Shown here: positions 34,931-44,403 of the stretch, in pieces
Layout: the number at the start of each line of letters is the position of its first letter
Numbering within the stretch: the first letter of the stretch is position 1
From: Motilimonas pumila
GTDB taxonomy: Bacteria > Pseudomonadota > Gammaproteobacteria > Enterobacterales > CBDFNC01
NCBI RefSeq assembly: GCF_003596335.1
Contig: NZ_QZCH01000002.1
Span: 186,001 to 250,000 of the forward strand
Reading direction: 5' to 3'
DNA length: 64,000 nucleotides
Translations under genes and position numbers: made by a program
The notes under the pieces: model-generated
Told to the model about the DNA's origin: nothing
Databases searched by the model: none
Seen by the model: only the letters and a program-made list of their open reading frames with translations

Positions 34931-36198
34931 GCGAGAAATGGGAAAAGGTCGCACTTGGTGATGTAATGACGCTTCAAAGGGGCCATGATTTACCATCGCA
35001 TAGCCGGGAGCATGGTGAGATACCAATTGTCTCTTCATCTGGTATTACTGATTTTCATAATGAAGCAAAAGCGAACCCTCCGGGCGTAGTAACAGGGCGA
35101 TATGGCACGATAGGAGAAGTATTTTATATTGACCAACCTTACTGGCCATTAAACACTGCACTTTATGTTAAGGATTTCAAAGGAAACAATGCAAAGTTTA
35201 TTTCTTACGTTCTTGAAAGTTTAAACTTAAAAGAGATGAATGCTGCTGGAGCTGTTCCTGGAATCAATAGGAATCATCTACATAAATTAAAGTTACTGTT
35301 TCCAACATCTCGAACTATACAAGACAGAATCGTTGCCCTCGTATCTTCATACGAAGACCTTATCGAAAACAACCTAAAACGCATCAAGTTGTTAGAAGAA
35401 ATGGCGCTGATCACTTATGAAGAGTGGTTTGTTCGAATGAAATTTCCCGGCCACGAAATCGCTGCTTTTGATGAGAAAACCGGCCTGCCAGAAGGTTGGT
35501 CAACACGAAATCTAGGTCACTATATAGAACATGAAATTGGCGGAGGATGGGGTGAAGAAGAAGCTTCAAAAGAGTTTTCCGAAACAGCCTATGTCATTAG
35601 AGGCACTGACTTTAATGGTTTATCTACAGGAAACAGGCAAAATGTTCCGTTAAGATGGCATAAGAAATCAAATCTAGCATCAAGAAAATTAGCTTCTGGA
35701 GATATCATCTTTGAAGTGTCTGGCGGTAGTCAAAATGAAGGTGTTGCTAAAACAGTTTTGATGACAGAGGAACTTTTGTCGCTATTTGATGAAGATGTAA
35801 TGTGTGCAAGCTTTTGTAAGTTAGCAAGACCGAAATCAACGAAAGTTGGACATTATCTTTTCTACTTTCTGCGATTCTTACGGAAGATAAAAGCTTCTGA
35901 AGTATTCGAGATTAGAAGTGCAAGTAACATTGTAAATTATAACTGGACAGCATTCTTAAAGTTCCAAGAAGTTAATTTTCCAAGCAACTCGCTTTTAGAT
36001 GATTTTTATGTCATTAGCGAAAATTCAACTAAGCAAATATCAGTATTAGCAAAGCAAATAAATCTATTGAAAGAAGCTAGAGATATTCTCCTGCCAAGAT
36101 TAATGACAGGCATGATAGATATCGAGCAAGTGGAACTGCCTGAGGCCATGTTGAAACGGCTAGAAGAACAAGAAGATAAAATGGCAACAGCCGTATAA
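34927..36198 (+). CDS. hsdS: Type I restriction-modification specificity subunit HsdS
   Basis: A 423-residue specificity protein with two target-recognition domains (about 1-135 and 185-370). Each is followed by a conserved helical spacer: D-R-I-V-A-L-V-S-S-Y-E-D-L-I-E-N-N-L-K-R near 140, and a second near 375-400 with D-I-L-L-P-R-L-M-T-G. Full length with both repeats present, so it should recognise a bipartite sequence together with HsdM. Its target sequence cannot be read from the protein. hsdR starts 94 bases downstream. Confidence 0.93.
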   Translation: MSEKWEKVALGDVMTLQRGHDLPSHSREHGEIPIVSSSGITDFHNEAKANPPGVVTGRYGTIGEVFYIDQPYWPLNTALYVKDFKGNNAKFISYVLESLNLKEMNAAGAVPGINRNHLHKLKLLFPTSRTIQDRIVALVSSYEDLIENNLKRIKLLEEMALITYEEWFVRMKFPGHEIAAFDEKTGLPEGWSTRNLGHYIEHEIGGGWGEEEASKEFSETAYVIRGTDFNGLSTGNRQNVPLRWHKKSNLASRKLASGDIIFEVSGGSQNEGVAKTVLMTEELLSLFDEDVMCASFCKLARPKSTKVGHYLFYFLRFLRKIKASEVFEIRSASNIVNYNWTAFLKFQEVNFPSNSLLDDFYVISENSTKQISVLAKQINLLKEARDILLPRLMTGMIDIEQVELPEAMLKRLEEQEDKMATAV

Positions 36199-36292
36199 GT
36201 AGAAATAAGAAAGAACAATAACAAGCGCCTGCATTTTAAAAGAAGTGCTTTAAAAATAAGCTAATTAGGCGGATTGAATGGAGTATCAATAA

Positions 36293-39200
36293 ATGAGTTA
36301 TGACTATTCTGAAGATGGATTGGTAGAAGCGGCCAGTGAAGAGGTGTTGCTCGACTTGCAATGGCAAGTCGAGACCGCTTGGCACAATGAAACCTTGTCT
36401 ATTCAGGAAGACCGCTGTGACGGTTTGCTTGGCCGTGCCAATAAATCAGAAGTCATACTCGTTCGTTATTTAAAACAGGCGCTGGTTAAGTTAAACCCTG
36501 ATTTACCAGACACCGCTTATCAAAACGCCATTGACCAAATTACCCAAGTTGAGGCCGACAAAAGCTTAGGGGCGATTAATAAAACCAAGCACGAATTACT
36601 GACCAAAGGCGTGCAAGTAAGTTATCAAGACGACAAAGGAAAACTGCAAAAGAAACGCCTTAAAGTATTCAACTTTAACGAACCAACCGATAACCACTTT
36701 TTGGCAGTAAGGCAATTTGAAGTCGTCGGCAAGCTTTATAACCGCCGACCTGATATCGTGGGTTTTGTTAATGGTGTTCCATTGGTGTTTTTTGAGCTTA
36801 AAGCGCATCACACCGATTTACGTAACGCCTATGAAGATAACCTAACCGATTACAAAGACACCATCCCAGAAGTACTGCACAGCAATGCTTTTATCATTTT
36901 AAGTAATGGTACAGATTCACGAGTCGGTACAGTCACTAGCCCTTATAAGTTCTTTTTAGAATGGAAGCGTATTGAAGAAGACGATAAAGGCGAAGTTAGC
37001 CTAGATACTATTTTACGAGGCACCTGTGAGAAGCATCGCTTATTAGATTTGTTTGAAAACTTCGTGCTGTTTGATGGCGAAGGTGATGACATCGTAAAAA
37101 TCATGGCGAAAAACCACCAATTTATTGGTGTAAATAAAGTGGTTGAGCAAGCGAAAAACATTCAAGACTTAAAAGGTAAGCTCGGTGTTTTCTGGCATAC
37201 CCAAGGGTCAGGTAAATCTTATTCTATGGTATTTATTTGCCAAAAAATCTTACGTAAATTTGGTAAGAGCTATACCTTCTTAATTGTGGTTGACCGTACC
37301 GAATTAGAGAACCAGTTATACGATACCTTTACTGGCTGTGGTGCAGTTACCGAAGAAAACGTTAGAGCAAAAAGCCGAGCCCATTTACGTGAACTGTTAA
37401 GCGAAAACCACCGTTATGTATTTACGCTTATTCATAAATTCGCCATCGACAAAAAGAAAGAAACCGAATATCCGCTTATTACTGAGCGAGATAACATTAT
37501 TGTTATCTCCGATGAAGCTCACCGAACTCAAGGTGGCACTTACGCTCAGAACATGCGATTTAAAGCTATTCCAAATGCGTCTTTCTTAGGATGTACTGGC
37601 ACACCACTGATTGCTGATGAAGTTGAACTGACGAAGAAAATCTTCGGTGGTTATGTTTCTGTCTATGACTTTAAAAAAGCGATGGACGATGGTGCAACGC
37701 TGCCACTACGTTATTTAAACCGTGGTGAAAAGCTTGATATTGAAAACCCTGATTTAGATGAGCGTATGGCTGAGATTATCAACAATGAAGATCTAGATAC
37801 CGATCAAATCGCTAAGTTAAAACGAGAATTTGCCAGAGACTACCCAATTCTCACCTCGGATGATCGCCTAGATAAAATCGCTAAAGATTTGGTGTGGCAC
37901 TTCAATGACCGTGGATATCAAGGTAAAGCGATGTTTGTTGCCCTTGATAAACCAACTGCTCTTCGTATGTATAACTTGGTGATGGATTATTGGCCTGAGT
38001 ACATTGAAGAGGTCAAGCAACGCATTGACGACGCTACCGATCAGCAAGAAGAACTAGCGCTTAAAAAACACCTTGCCCGTGTTGAAGAAACCGAAGTTTG
38101 CGTGGTGGTAAGTGGCGAACAAAACGAAGTTAAGAAATTTAAAGAGCTTGGTTTAGACATTGAAACCCACCGTAAAAAGATGGTGGAGCGAGATCTTGAA
38201 ACAGAATTTAAAGATGAAGACAACCCGTTCCGTTTAGCCATTGTTTGTGCCATGTGGATCACTGGTTTTGATGCGCCGTGCGTATCAACAGTTTACCTTG
38301 ATAAGCCAATTCAAGGTCATACATTGATGCAAACCATTGCTCGTGCTAACCGAGTGTATGACGATGAAAAGGAAAACGGTTTAATTGTTGATTATGGCAA
38401 TGTGTATACCCAGCTCGAAAAAGCCTATTCCGTTTATGGTGAAGGCGGCAAACCAACTTCGCCAGGCGGTAAAGGTAATGGTGGTGAAGAAAAGCCAACC
38501 AACCCAGTAGAAAAGTTAGAGGAAATGGCAGAAGAGCTAAATGCAGCGATTCTTGCCGTTGCCAACTTCCTATCCGAAGTGGACTTTAACCTTGATGATT
38601 TAGTAAATGCCAAAACTGCAATGGAACGTTTAGCATCACTTGGCAAAGCCGCTAATGCAGTCAGCCTAAATGAAACCACACGTACCCAATTTGAAGTGGC
38701 AGCTCGTGATGTTATGCGCAAATACAAAGCGCTATACCCAGAAGAAATAGTTAAACAATTTATTCCTCGCTACAACGCAATCGAAGCGATATACAGCCAA
38801 CTTAATCAAAAAACTAAGTCTGCTGACATTTCATCTGTCATGCGTAAACTTCAGCAAGAAGTCAGCATGAGCGTTAGCACCATCAAAAATGAAGTCAGAG
38901 AAGACGACTATGTTGATCTAGGCAATTTAGACTTTGATAAGTTAAGACAAGCCTTCGCCAAATCTGAACAGAAAAATGCCGTGGTATTCGACCTGCAAGA
39001 AGCCATTGAAAAACAGCTTGAAAAGATGGTGCGAGAAAATCCAATTCGCCTAGAATTTTACGAAAAATACAAACGTATTATTGATGAATACAACGCAGGC
39101 AAAGACATTCAAACAGTGCAAAAAGCATTTGATGACCTAAATGACTTTATGCAAAACGACTTAAGCCCTGAGCAAGAAAGAGCTATGCGTGAAGGCTTAG

Positions 39201-39508
39201 ATGAAGAAACATTGGCTATTTACGATTTATTGAAAAAGCCTTCGCTAACCAAAGCTGAAGAAAAAGACGTTAAAAAAGTAGCAAAAGAGACGCTTGAAAA
39301 GCTCAAGGCTGAGAAGCTTAAAGTTGAACGCTGGCGTGAAAGCACACAGGTTAGTTCACAAGTAAAAACCATGATCAAAGATAGCTTAGAGTGGCTTCCA
39401 CAAACGCCTTATCCTGATGATGAATTAGCAGACCTAAACCTTGTCGTTTATCAGCACGTTTATGCCAATTATCAAGGCGCTGGTAACAGTACTTATGGTC
39501 AGTTTTAG
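36293..39508 (+). CDS. hsdR: Type I restriction enzyme R subunit HsdR
   Basis: A 1071-residue translocase-nuclease. The N-terminal PD-(D/E)xK nuclease is seen in R-R-P-D-I-V-G-F and F-F-E-L-K (about 155-175). The SF2 motor has Walker A (T-Q-G-S-G-K-S near 305), a DEAH-like box (S-D-E-A-H-R-T near 405) and motif III (G-C-T-G-T-P-L). The helicase C part contains I-A-R-A-N-R-V. A helical C-terminal domain should bind the methylase. GGAG lies 9 bases before the ATG. The ATPase gene follows after only 10 bases. Confidence 0.96.
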   Translation: MSYDYSEDGLVEAASEEVLLDLQWQVETAWHNETLSIQEDRCDGLLGRANKSEVILVRYLKQALVKLNPDLPDTAYQNAIDQITQVEADKSLGAINKTKHELLTKGVQVSYQDDKGKLQKKRLKVFNFNEPTDNHFLAVRQFEVVGKLYNRRPDIVGFVNGVPLVFFELKAHHTDLRNAYEDNLTDYKDTIPEVLHSNAFIILSNGTDSRVGTVTSPYKFFLEWKRIEEDDKGEVSLDTILRGTCEKHRLLDLFENFVLFDGEGDDIVKIMAKNHQFIGVNKVVEQAKNIQDLKGKLGVFWHTQGSGKSYSMVFICQKILRKFGKSYTFLIVVDRTELENQLYDTFTGCGAVTEENVRAKSRAHLRELLSENHRYVFTLIHKFAIDKKKETEYPLITERDNIIVISDEAHRTQGGTYAQNMRFKAIPNASFLGCTGTPLIADEVELTKKIFGGYVSVYDFKKAMDDGATLPLRYLNRGEKLDIENPDLDERMAEIINNEDLDTDQIAKLKREFARDYPILTSDDRLDKIAKDLVWHFNDRGYQGKAMFVALDKPTALRMYNLVMDYWPEYIEEVKQRIDDATDQQEELALKKHLARVEETEVCVVVSGEQNEVKKFKELGLDIETHRKKMVERDLETEFKDEDNPFRLAIVCAMWITGFDAPCVSTVYLDKPIQGHTLMQTIARANRVYDDEKENGLIVDYGNVYTQLEKAYSVYGEGGKPTSPGGKGNGGEEKPTNPVEKLEEMAEELNAAILAVANFLSEVDFNLDDLVNAKTAMERLASLGKAANAVSLNETTRTQFEVAARDVMRKYKALYPEEIVKQFIPRYNAIEAIYSQLNQKTKSADISSVMRKLQQEVSMSVSTIKNEVREDDYVDLGNLDFDKLRQAFAKSEQKNAVVFDLQEAIEKQLEKMVRENPIRLEFYEKYKRIIDEYNAGKDIQTVQKAFDDLNDFMQNDLSPEQERAMREGLDEETLAIYDLLKKPSLTKAEEKDVKKVAKETLEKLKAEKLKVERWRESTQVSSQVKTMIKDSLEWLPQTPYPDDELADLNLVVYQHVYANYQGAGNSTYGQF

Positions 39509-39518
39509 AGATTTATAA

Positions 39519-41063
39519 ATGGAATTAACATTTAAAAAAATTAAGCACAAAGCGTATCCTCCACAAACAGGTAGATTGATAGCGTTCCTGTGTGAAGATA
39601 ATTGGGATGATTACTCATTTAAAACAAGCTTTTCACTAATCGTATTCGATGAAAATGGAGCTAGGCATGAAATCGGTAACTTAAAGCTCGGTATCGTAGG
39701 GTTAGAGCCTGGATGGGCTTCTGAGAAGCTTCCTGATTCGTTTAGTGCCCTGAATGACCGTGCATTTACGTTAGGCCAGGACGAAGAGTACTACAAAAAA
39801 ATACGAAGCTTATTAAGCGAAGAGTTGGGCAACCAGCTCTTGGTTAAGCTTAAAGATGTAGCATATTTAAATGCCAGCTTTGATATTGCCGTTGACGAGG
39901 ATGTTTTTAAAACGTCACTTCTGCGCTCAGTAAGTACCACTGTTATTCATGGGCAATTCTCTAGAATTATTAAAGGGAAAGCACCGTTATCTGAATTCGA
40001 CTTTTCATATAAAAAAGTTCAAACAGATAAAAGTGCCCAAATAGACATAAGTTTCAAAGTAACACCTGGTTCTTTGCCTTCTAGCAATATACACGTGTTG
40101 ATTGGTCGCAATGGTGTTGGTAAGACAACTTTACTAAACAATATTGTGAAAGCAGTTATTGATGATTCAGCCGCTAAAGAAGAAGTTGGCGTGATGCTCT
40201 GCAAACAAAATGTTTGGCAAGAGACAAAACTCCCTAAAGATTATTTCAGTAGTATATCTTCGGTTTCTTTCAGTGCATTTGACCCGTTTATTCCTCCTAA
40301 AGACAGAGCAGACAGGTCATTAGGAACTTGTTACTTCTATATTGGGTTAAAGAAAAATAGTGACCCCAATTCAAATGAGCTGAAAGGCGATGAAGCAATT
40401 AGAGCAGACTTTGTTAACAGTCTAGCTGTTTGTTTTTCTTTAAAAGCTAAGAAGCAACGATGGTTACGAGCCATTAAAACGCTAGAGTCTGACATTAATT
40501 TTGCTGAAATGGATCTCACTCGGTTAGGTGGCTTAGAAAAAGCCAGTGAAGTAAAAAAATCAGCGTTAAAATTGGTTAGCCTGATGAGCTCAGGGCATAC
40601 TATTGTTTTACTTACTTTAACCAAACTAATTGAAACAATAGAAGAAAAAACTCTTGTGTTGATTGATGAACCCGAGAGTCACTTGCACCCACCATTACTT
40701 TCAGCATTTACAAGAGCGCTATCTAACCTACTTGTAGATAGAAATGCTGTTGCCATTATAGCCACCCACTCCCCAGTAATATTACAAGAAGTACCTAAAA
40801 GCTGCGTATGGAAGTTAGAGAGAACAAGAAATGAAGGAGTATCTTTCAGGCCGGAAAATGAAACTTTTGGTGAAAATGTGGGTGTGCTAACTCGTGAAGT
40901 TTTTGGCTTGGAGGTAACTAAATCTGGATTTCATGCCCTGTTAGCCGAATTAGTGAATGATGGCAAAAGCTTCGATGAGATTATGAATCTTTATGGCGGA
41001 CAGTTAGGTTACGAAGGTCAAGCAATTTTAAGAGCATTAATTGCAAATAGAGAGGCCGGTTAA
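39519..41063 (+). CDS. ABC/OLD-type defence ATPase (Septu PtuA-like) with N-terminal extension
   Basis: A 514-residue protein. Walker A is I-G-R-N-G-V-G-K-T-T near residue 200, Walker B is V-L-I-D-E-P-E-S-H-L-H-P near 385, and an H-loop-like I-A-T-H-S-P-V-I-L-Q-E-V-P lies near 415. This is the ABC-type ATPase pattern of OLD, RecF and PtuA. The first ~165 residues precede the ATPase core and match no domain that I recognise. The adjacent HNH gene gives the ATPase-HNH pairing of Septu systems. Only 10 bases separate it from hsdR, so it is probably co-expressed with the restriction enzyme. Confidence 0.8.
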   Translation: MELTFKKIKHKAYPPQTGRLIAFLCEDNWDDYSFKTSFSLIVFDENGARHEIGNLKLGIVGLEPGWASEKLPDSFSALNDRAFTLGQDEEYYKKIRSLLSEELGNQLLVKLKDVAYLNASFDIAVDEDVFKTSLLRSVSTTVIHGQFSRIIKGKAPLSEFDFSYKKVQTDKSAQIDISFKVTPGSLPSSNIHVLIGRNGVGKTTLLNNIVKAVIDDSAAKEEVGVMLCKQNVWQETKLPKDYFSSISSVSFSAFDPFIPPKDRADRSLGTCYFYIGLKKNSDPNSNELKGDEAIRADFVNSLAVCFSLKAKKQRWLRAIKTLESDINFAEMDLTRLGGLEKASEVKKSALKLVSLMSSGHTIVLLTLTKLIETIEEKTLVLIDEPESHLHPPLLSAFTRALSNLLVDRNAVAIIATHSPVILQEVPKSCVWKLERTRNEGVSFRPENETFGENVGVLTREVFGLEVTKSGFHALLAELVNDGKSFDEIMNLYGGQLGYEGQAILRALIANREAG

Positions 41064-41064
41064 T

Positions 41065-41925
41065 ATGCGAGCACTTGTGTCGCCACAATGTACTTATGCT
41101 GATGTACTAAATACTTGTGTTAATAGCATTAGCTGTGCAACTCTTACGCAGCGTATCAATGCTATCACCACGCAATTGAACAACGCAGCCCAGGACTTTG
41201 ATACAAAAGCAGTAACTGCTGACCTCTTTCAAATTCAACCTTTTTTTGGAGCAGATACAGATAATGTTGTCGGTCAGGTAACAAAAAAAGAACTTAAAGG
41301 GCTTTATACATATCACCTAGTCCCCGCTAAAAAGCCAGCTAGGCAGTATTATGATCAAATAATGATGCAGGCTCCCTTGCGAATTTGTCCATTTTGCGGT
41401 TTTGGACAAGTTACAACGCTAGATCACTATTTGCCTAAAGCCAAGTTTCCACTACTATCAATACTTCCTAAAAATCTAGTTCCTAGTTGTGCCGATTGTA
41501 ATAAAGGTAAAAGTGCAGGAATAGCAACATCGAAGAATGAACAGTGCTTACATCCTTATTTTGATCAAGGCCACTTTATAAATGACCAATGGTTATTTGC
41601 TGAAGTTATCCATTCAAGTCCTGCAACAATCAGCTACTTTGTTCAAGCACCAGGTCATTGGAATGCTTCCGATCAAGCTAGAGTAAATAGTCATTTTGAT
41701 GACTTTAAGCTCGCTAATCGTTTTAGTATTCAAGCAGGAGATGAAATATCTAACTTACGAGGTGAGTTAGATATAGATTTTCAAATAAGTCAGCAAGCAG
41801 GTGTAGAGCAAGCTCTACGGAAAAAATATGCAGGTGCATCGCTACAACATACAAACAGTTGGAAAACAGCGATGTATCAAGCATTAGCTGCTAGCGCTTG
41901 GTATTGCAGTGGTGGATTTAAGTAA
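41065..41925 (+). CDS. HNH endonuclease (Septu PtuB-like)
   Basis: A 286-residue protein starting at the ATG at 41065, one base after the ATPase stop, with AGAGG upstream. The HNH core has C-P-F-C-G, then T-L-D-H-Y-L-P-K-A-K-F-P, then S-C-A-D-C-N-K-G-K. That is two zinc Cys pairs with the catalytic His in between, the PtuB-like version. An N-terminal helical region of ~100 residues and a C-terminal part (about 150-286) flank it. It should cut DNA when activated by its partner ATPase. Its 3' end overlaps the convergent integrase by 8 bases. Confidence 0.82.
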   Translation: MRALVSPQCTYADVLNTCVNSISCATLTQRINAITTQLNNAAQDFDTKAVTADLFQIQPFFGADTDNVVGQVTKKELKGLYTYHLVPAKKPARQYYDQIMMQAPLRICPFCGFGQVTTLDHYLPKAKFPLLSILPKNLVPSCADCNKGKSAGIATSKNEQCLHPYFDQGHFINDQWLFAEVIHSSPATISYFVQAPGHWNASDQARVNSHFDDFKLANRFSIQAGDEISNLRGELDIDFQISQQAGVEQALRKKYAGASLQHTNSWKTAMYQALAASAWYCSGGFK

Positions 41926-43138
41926 TTAATCTTAAAATACTGATAGCTAGCAAATTTAAAGCCTCTCTCCGCTCTTCCAAATAATCATACTGGTCATATA
42001 TCCCTTCTACACCCTTTAACTTGTGATTCAAGCATCTCTCGGCCACATGGCCGGGAGTGCCTTGTTTTGCCAGTAGTGTACGGCAAGTACGGCGTAGGTC
42101 ATGCACGGTGAAGGGTGGCATGTCGCCCATCAAATTAGGCGGTTGTTTCTTCTTACCTGCTTCATGACCAAATAGCTTTGTAATTGCTCTGTTGAGTGTA
42201 TCAGGGCCCATATGAGGGCGTTTACTGGCTCGTCGATTAGGGAATACATAGTCGGAACCAAAGCCTCTTAATTTTAACTCATCAAGCCACTTTAAAACTT
42301 CTGGTGCTAATGGAATAGTGAAGCCGACATTGGTTTTACTACGCTCCTTTGGCAAGTGCCATAAGCCTTCCTCAAGACTAAATTCTTCCCATTTCGCTTC
42401 ACACAACTCGGATTTGCGTGTGCCTAAACACACCAATAATGCACAGGCCAGATAGTTATCAGGGCCAAAGCTGGTGATATTCTCTCTGGCAACACGGAAA
42501 AATACAGTTAGCTCTTCCTCGCTTAACGCACGGTCTTTGCTTTGTTCTATGCCACCAGCGTCCCTAACAGTGAACGCAGAGGCGGGGTTGCCTTGTAGAA
42601 GGTCCAACTTCATCCCGTGATTAAAAAGCTGCTTACAGTGGCCTAGAGCGTCATTGGCGATGGTCGGTCGGCCGGAATCATTGATCGCTGTGATGGCGGT
42701 GCGAATATCACGAGCGGTAATTTTATCGAGTGGTATTTCACCGATATGTGGGGCGATATCTTTGGTGTAAACACGTTTGGGGATATTCGGGTGTTTAAGG
42801 CGCTTAACTAAGGTTGGGTACCAATCTTCAAAAAGGTCGTTAACGGTCTTGATGCTTTCTTGTTCTGCGCGTTTACGTTGTAAGAGGGGATCAAAGCCTT
42901 CCCGGACTTGCTTCATCTTAGTGGCAGCTTCGAGACGGGCGTTAGCTAAAGAGAGGTCTTTAACCTTTCCCAGTGTCATTTCACGGCGCTTCTTATTAGA
43001 GGTAAAGCGTAGCATCCAGCTAGCGGTGCCGGACGCGGGAACCACAAGGTACAAGCCCTCACCATCAGCGTGGCGTTGTGTTTTATCGCCACCAGCCTTA
43101 ATGAGCGCTTTTACTTTATTAGTATTCAACTTACCCAT
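41918..43138 (-). CDS. P4-type tyrosine integrase
   Basis: A 406-residue integrase with an N-terminal arm-binding domain (D-G-E-G-L-Y-L-V-V, W-M-L-R-F near residues 25-45, then M-T-L-G-K). A SAM-like domain and a C-terminal catalytic domain follow: Arg in C-L-G-T-R-K-S-E-L, H-D-L-R-R-T-C, N-H near residue 370 and the Tyr in Y-D-Q-Y-D-Y. All catalytic residues are present. It lies about 200 bp from the 3' end of yicC and reads away from it, the usual placement of an island integrase next to its attachment site. Confidence 0.95.
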   Translation of the reverse strand: MGKLNTNKVKALIKAGGDKTQRHADGEGLYLVVPASGTASWMLRFTSNKKRREMTLGKVKDLSLANARLEAATKMKQVREGFDPLLQRKRAEQESIKTVNDLFEDWYPTLVKRLKHPNIPKRVYTKDIAPHIGEIPLDKITARDIRTAITAINDSGRPTIANDALGHCKQLFNHGMKLDLLQGNPASAFTVRDAGGIEQSKDRALSEEELTVFFRVARENITSFGPDNYLACALLVCLGTRKSELCEAKWEEFSLEEGLWHLPKERSKTNVGFTIPLAPEVLKWLDELKLRGFGSDYVFPNRRASKRPHMGPDTLNRAITKLFGHEAGKKKQPPNLMGDMPPFTVHDLRRTCRTLLAKQGTPGHVAERCLNHKLKGVEGIYDQYDYLEERREALNLLAISILRLIT

Positions 43139-43339
43139 AACCCACCTCTAACTCGTGCATGATCTCGGTGAGAATTTTTTACCCACCACTTATCTTTGTG
43201 GTAAGTCTATCATACCCACCACATTAACCACCACTTGGTGGTGGTTAATGGTATATTAAAGAATACGATGGTGGAAAAACATTCAAGGTAAATTGTTGTA
43301 TTTTAGTTGTTTGAATGCAATAAAATACAATAGTGACTA
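43139..43339. other. Integrase promoter and probable attachment-site region
   Basis: This 201-base gap contains several CCACCAC elements (near 43183, 43216 and 43228), a perfect palindrome (listed separately) and the run-in to the yicC stop codon. The repeated elements could be integrase arm-type sites or an autoregulatory operator. The core attachment site is expected at or near the yicC end (43340 onward). No tRNA gene lies here. Confidence 0.5.
43224..43248. repeat. Perfect inverted repeat upstream of the integrase
   Basis: TTAACCACCAC and its exact complement GTGGTGGTTAA are separated by 3 bases. It lies 86 bases upstream of the integrase start and includes the CCACCAC element that recurs nearby. 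Confidence 0.75.
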
Positions 43340-44203
43340 CTATTCAATATTCTGGATCTGCTCGCGCATTTGCTCAATCAATACCTTGCATTCCACTGCG
43401 GCGTTGGTGATTTCTGCGTTAATGGATTTAGAGGCAAGGGTATTGGCTTCGCGGTTAAACTCTTGCATCATAAAGTCGAGGCGTCGGCCCACTGCGCCGC
43501 CTTTTTTCAGAATGTTACGGCTTTCTGAAATGTGCGAGTCAAGGCGATCTAGCTCTTCAGCTACGTCCACTTTTTGTGCCAGCATTACGATTTCTTGCTC
43601 AAGGCGAGTCGGGTCAAGCTCTACTTTGGCTTCTTCTAAGCGGTTGTTTAAGCGCTCGCGCTGCCAGGTCATCACTTCAGGCATTTTACTGCGTACAAAT
43701 GCTGCTTGCTCTGAAATGCCATCAAGGCGCTGCTCAATAAATACTTTCAAGTTACTGCCCTCGCTGGCGCGAGCGTCAATAAAGTCGGTTAGGGTTTCGT
43801 CTAATCCGGCAAGCAACTGTTTTGAGATGGCGTCAACGTCTTGCTCTGGGGTTTCCATCACACCCGGCCAACGTAATACGTCAACGGGGTTAAGTTGGCC
43901 GCGGCCGCCTTCTTCCATGACCCATTGCGCGTGGTCAATCAGTTGCTTGGCAAGGGCTTGGTTAATTTGCAGCTCGGCGTTGTTGTTTTGACCCGCTTCA
44001 AAGCGCAAGTTCACTTCCAGCTTACCGCGTTGCAGTCGTTTACGTAGTTTGTCGCGAATGACGGGCTCTAATCCACGAAATTGCTCGGGGGCTCGAATGT
44101 AAGTTTCAAGGTATCTTTGGTTTACCGAGCGGATTTCCCATACCGCGCTGCCCCAGTCGCCCTTAAATTGTTTGCGGGCGTAAGCTGTCATACTGTGGAT
44201 CAT
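43340..44203 (-). CDS. yicC: YicC-family endoribonuclease
   Basis: A 287-residue YicC, equal to the E. coli length when started at the second ATG (44203), which has AAGAG six bases upstream; an ATG two codons earlier is also open. Conserved features are the start M-I-H-S-M-T-A-Y-A-R, R-S-V-N-Q-R-Y-L-E-T and the C-terminal Glu-rich helices ending I-E-Q-M-R-E-Q-I. YicC homologues are endoribonucleases acting on small and messenger RNAs. The 3' end is intact although an island integrase lies next to it. rph is divergent, the usual yicC-rph arrangement. Confidence 0.95.
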   Translation of the reverse strand: MIHSMTAYARKQFKGDWGSAVWEIRSVNQRYLETYIRAPEQFRGLEPVIRDKLRKRLQRGKLEVNLRFEAGQNNNAELQINQALAKQLIDHAQWVMEEGGRGQLNPVDVLRWPGVMETPEQDVDAISKQLLAGLDETLTDFIDARASEGSNLKVFIEQRLDGISEQAAFVRSKMPEVMTWQRERLNNRLEEAKVELDPTRLEQEIVMLAQKVDVAEELDRLDSHISESRNILKKGGAVGRRLDFMMQEFNREANTLASKSINAEITNAAVECKVLIEQMREQIQNIE

Positions 44204-44403
44204 AAGCATCTCTTGTTAATGTCAGTGGCAGAATTATAAAAGTAAACCCCACTAACGCAAAGCATTGTGATCAATATTCCTAACGCTATGAAATTAAATG
44301 GGCTTGTTGCCTTAAAATGCGATAAACAGGGTTAAAGCTGGATCGCGCTGGCTTTGTGCTTATAATATGACGCAGTTTTTACTCCACTATCAGGTATCTA
44401 TTT

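Noticed and set aside
43293-43991. 232-residue rightward frame opposite yicC
   Set aside because: It is the antisense shadow of the conserved yicC gene, Ser/Arg-rich and without recognisable domains.
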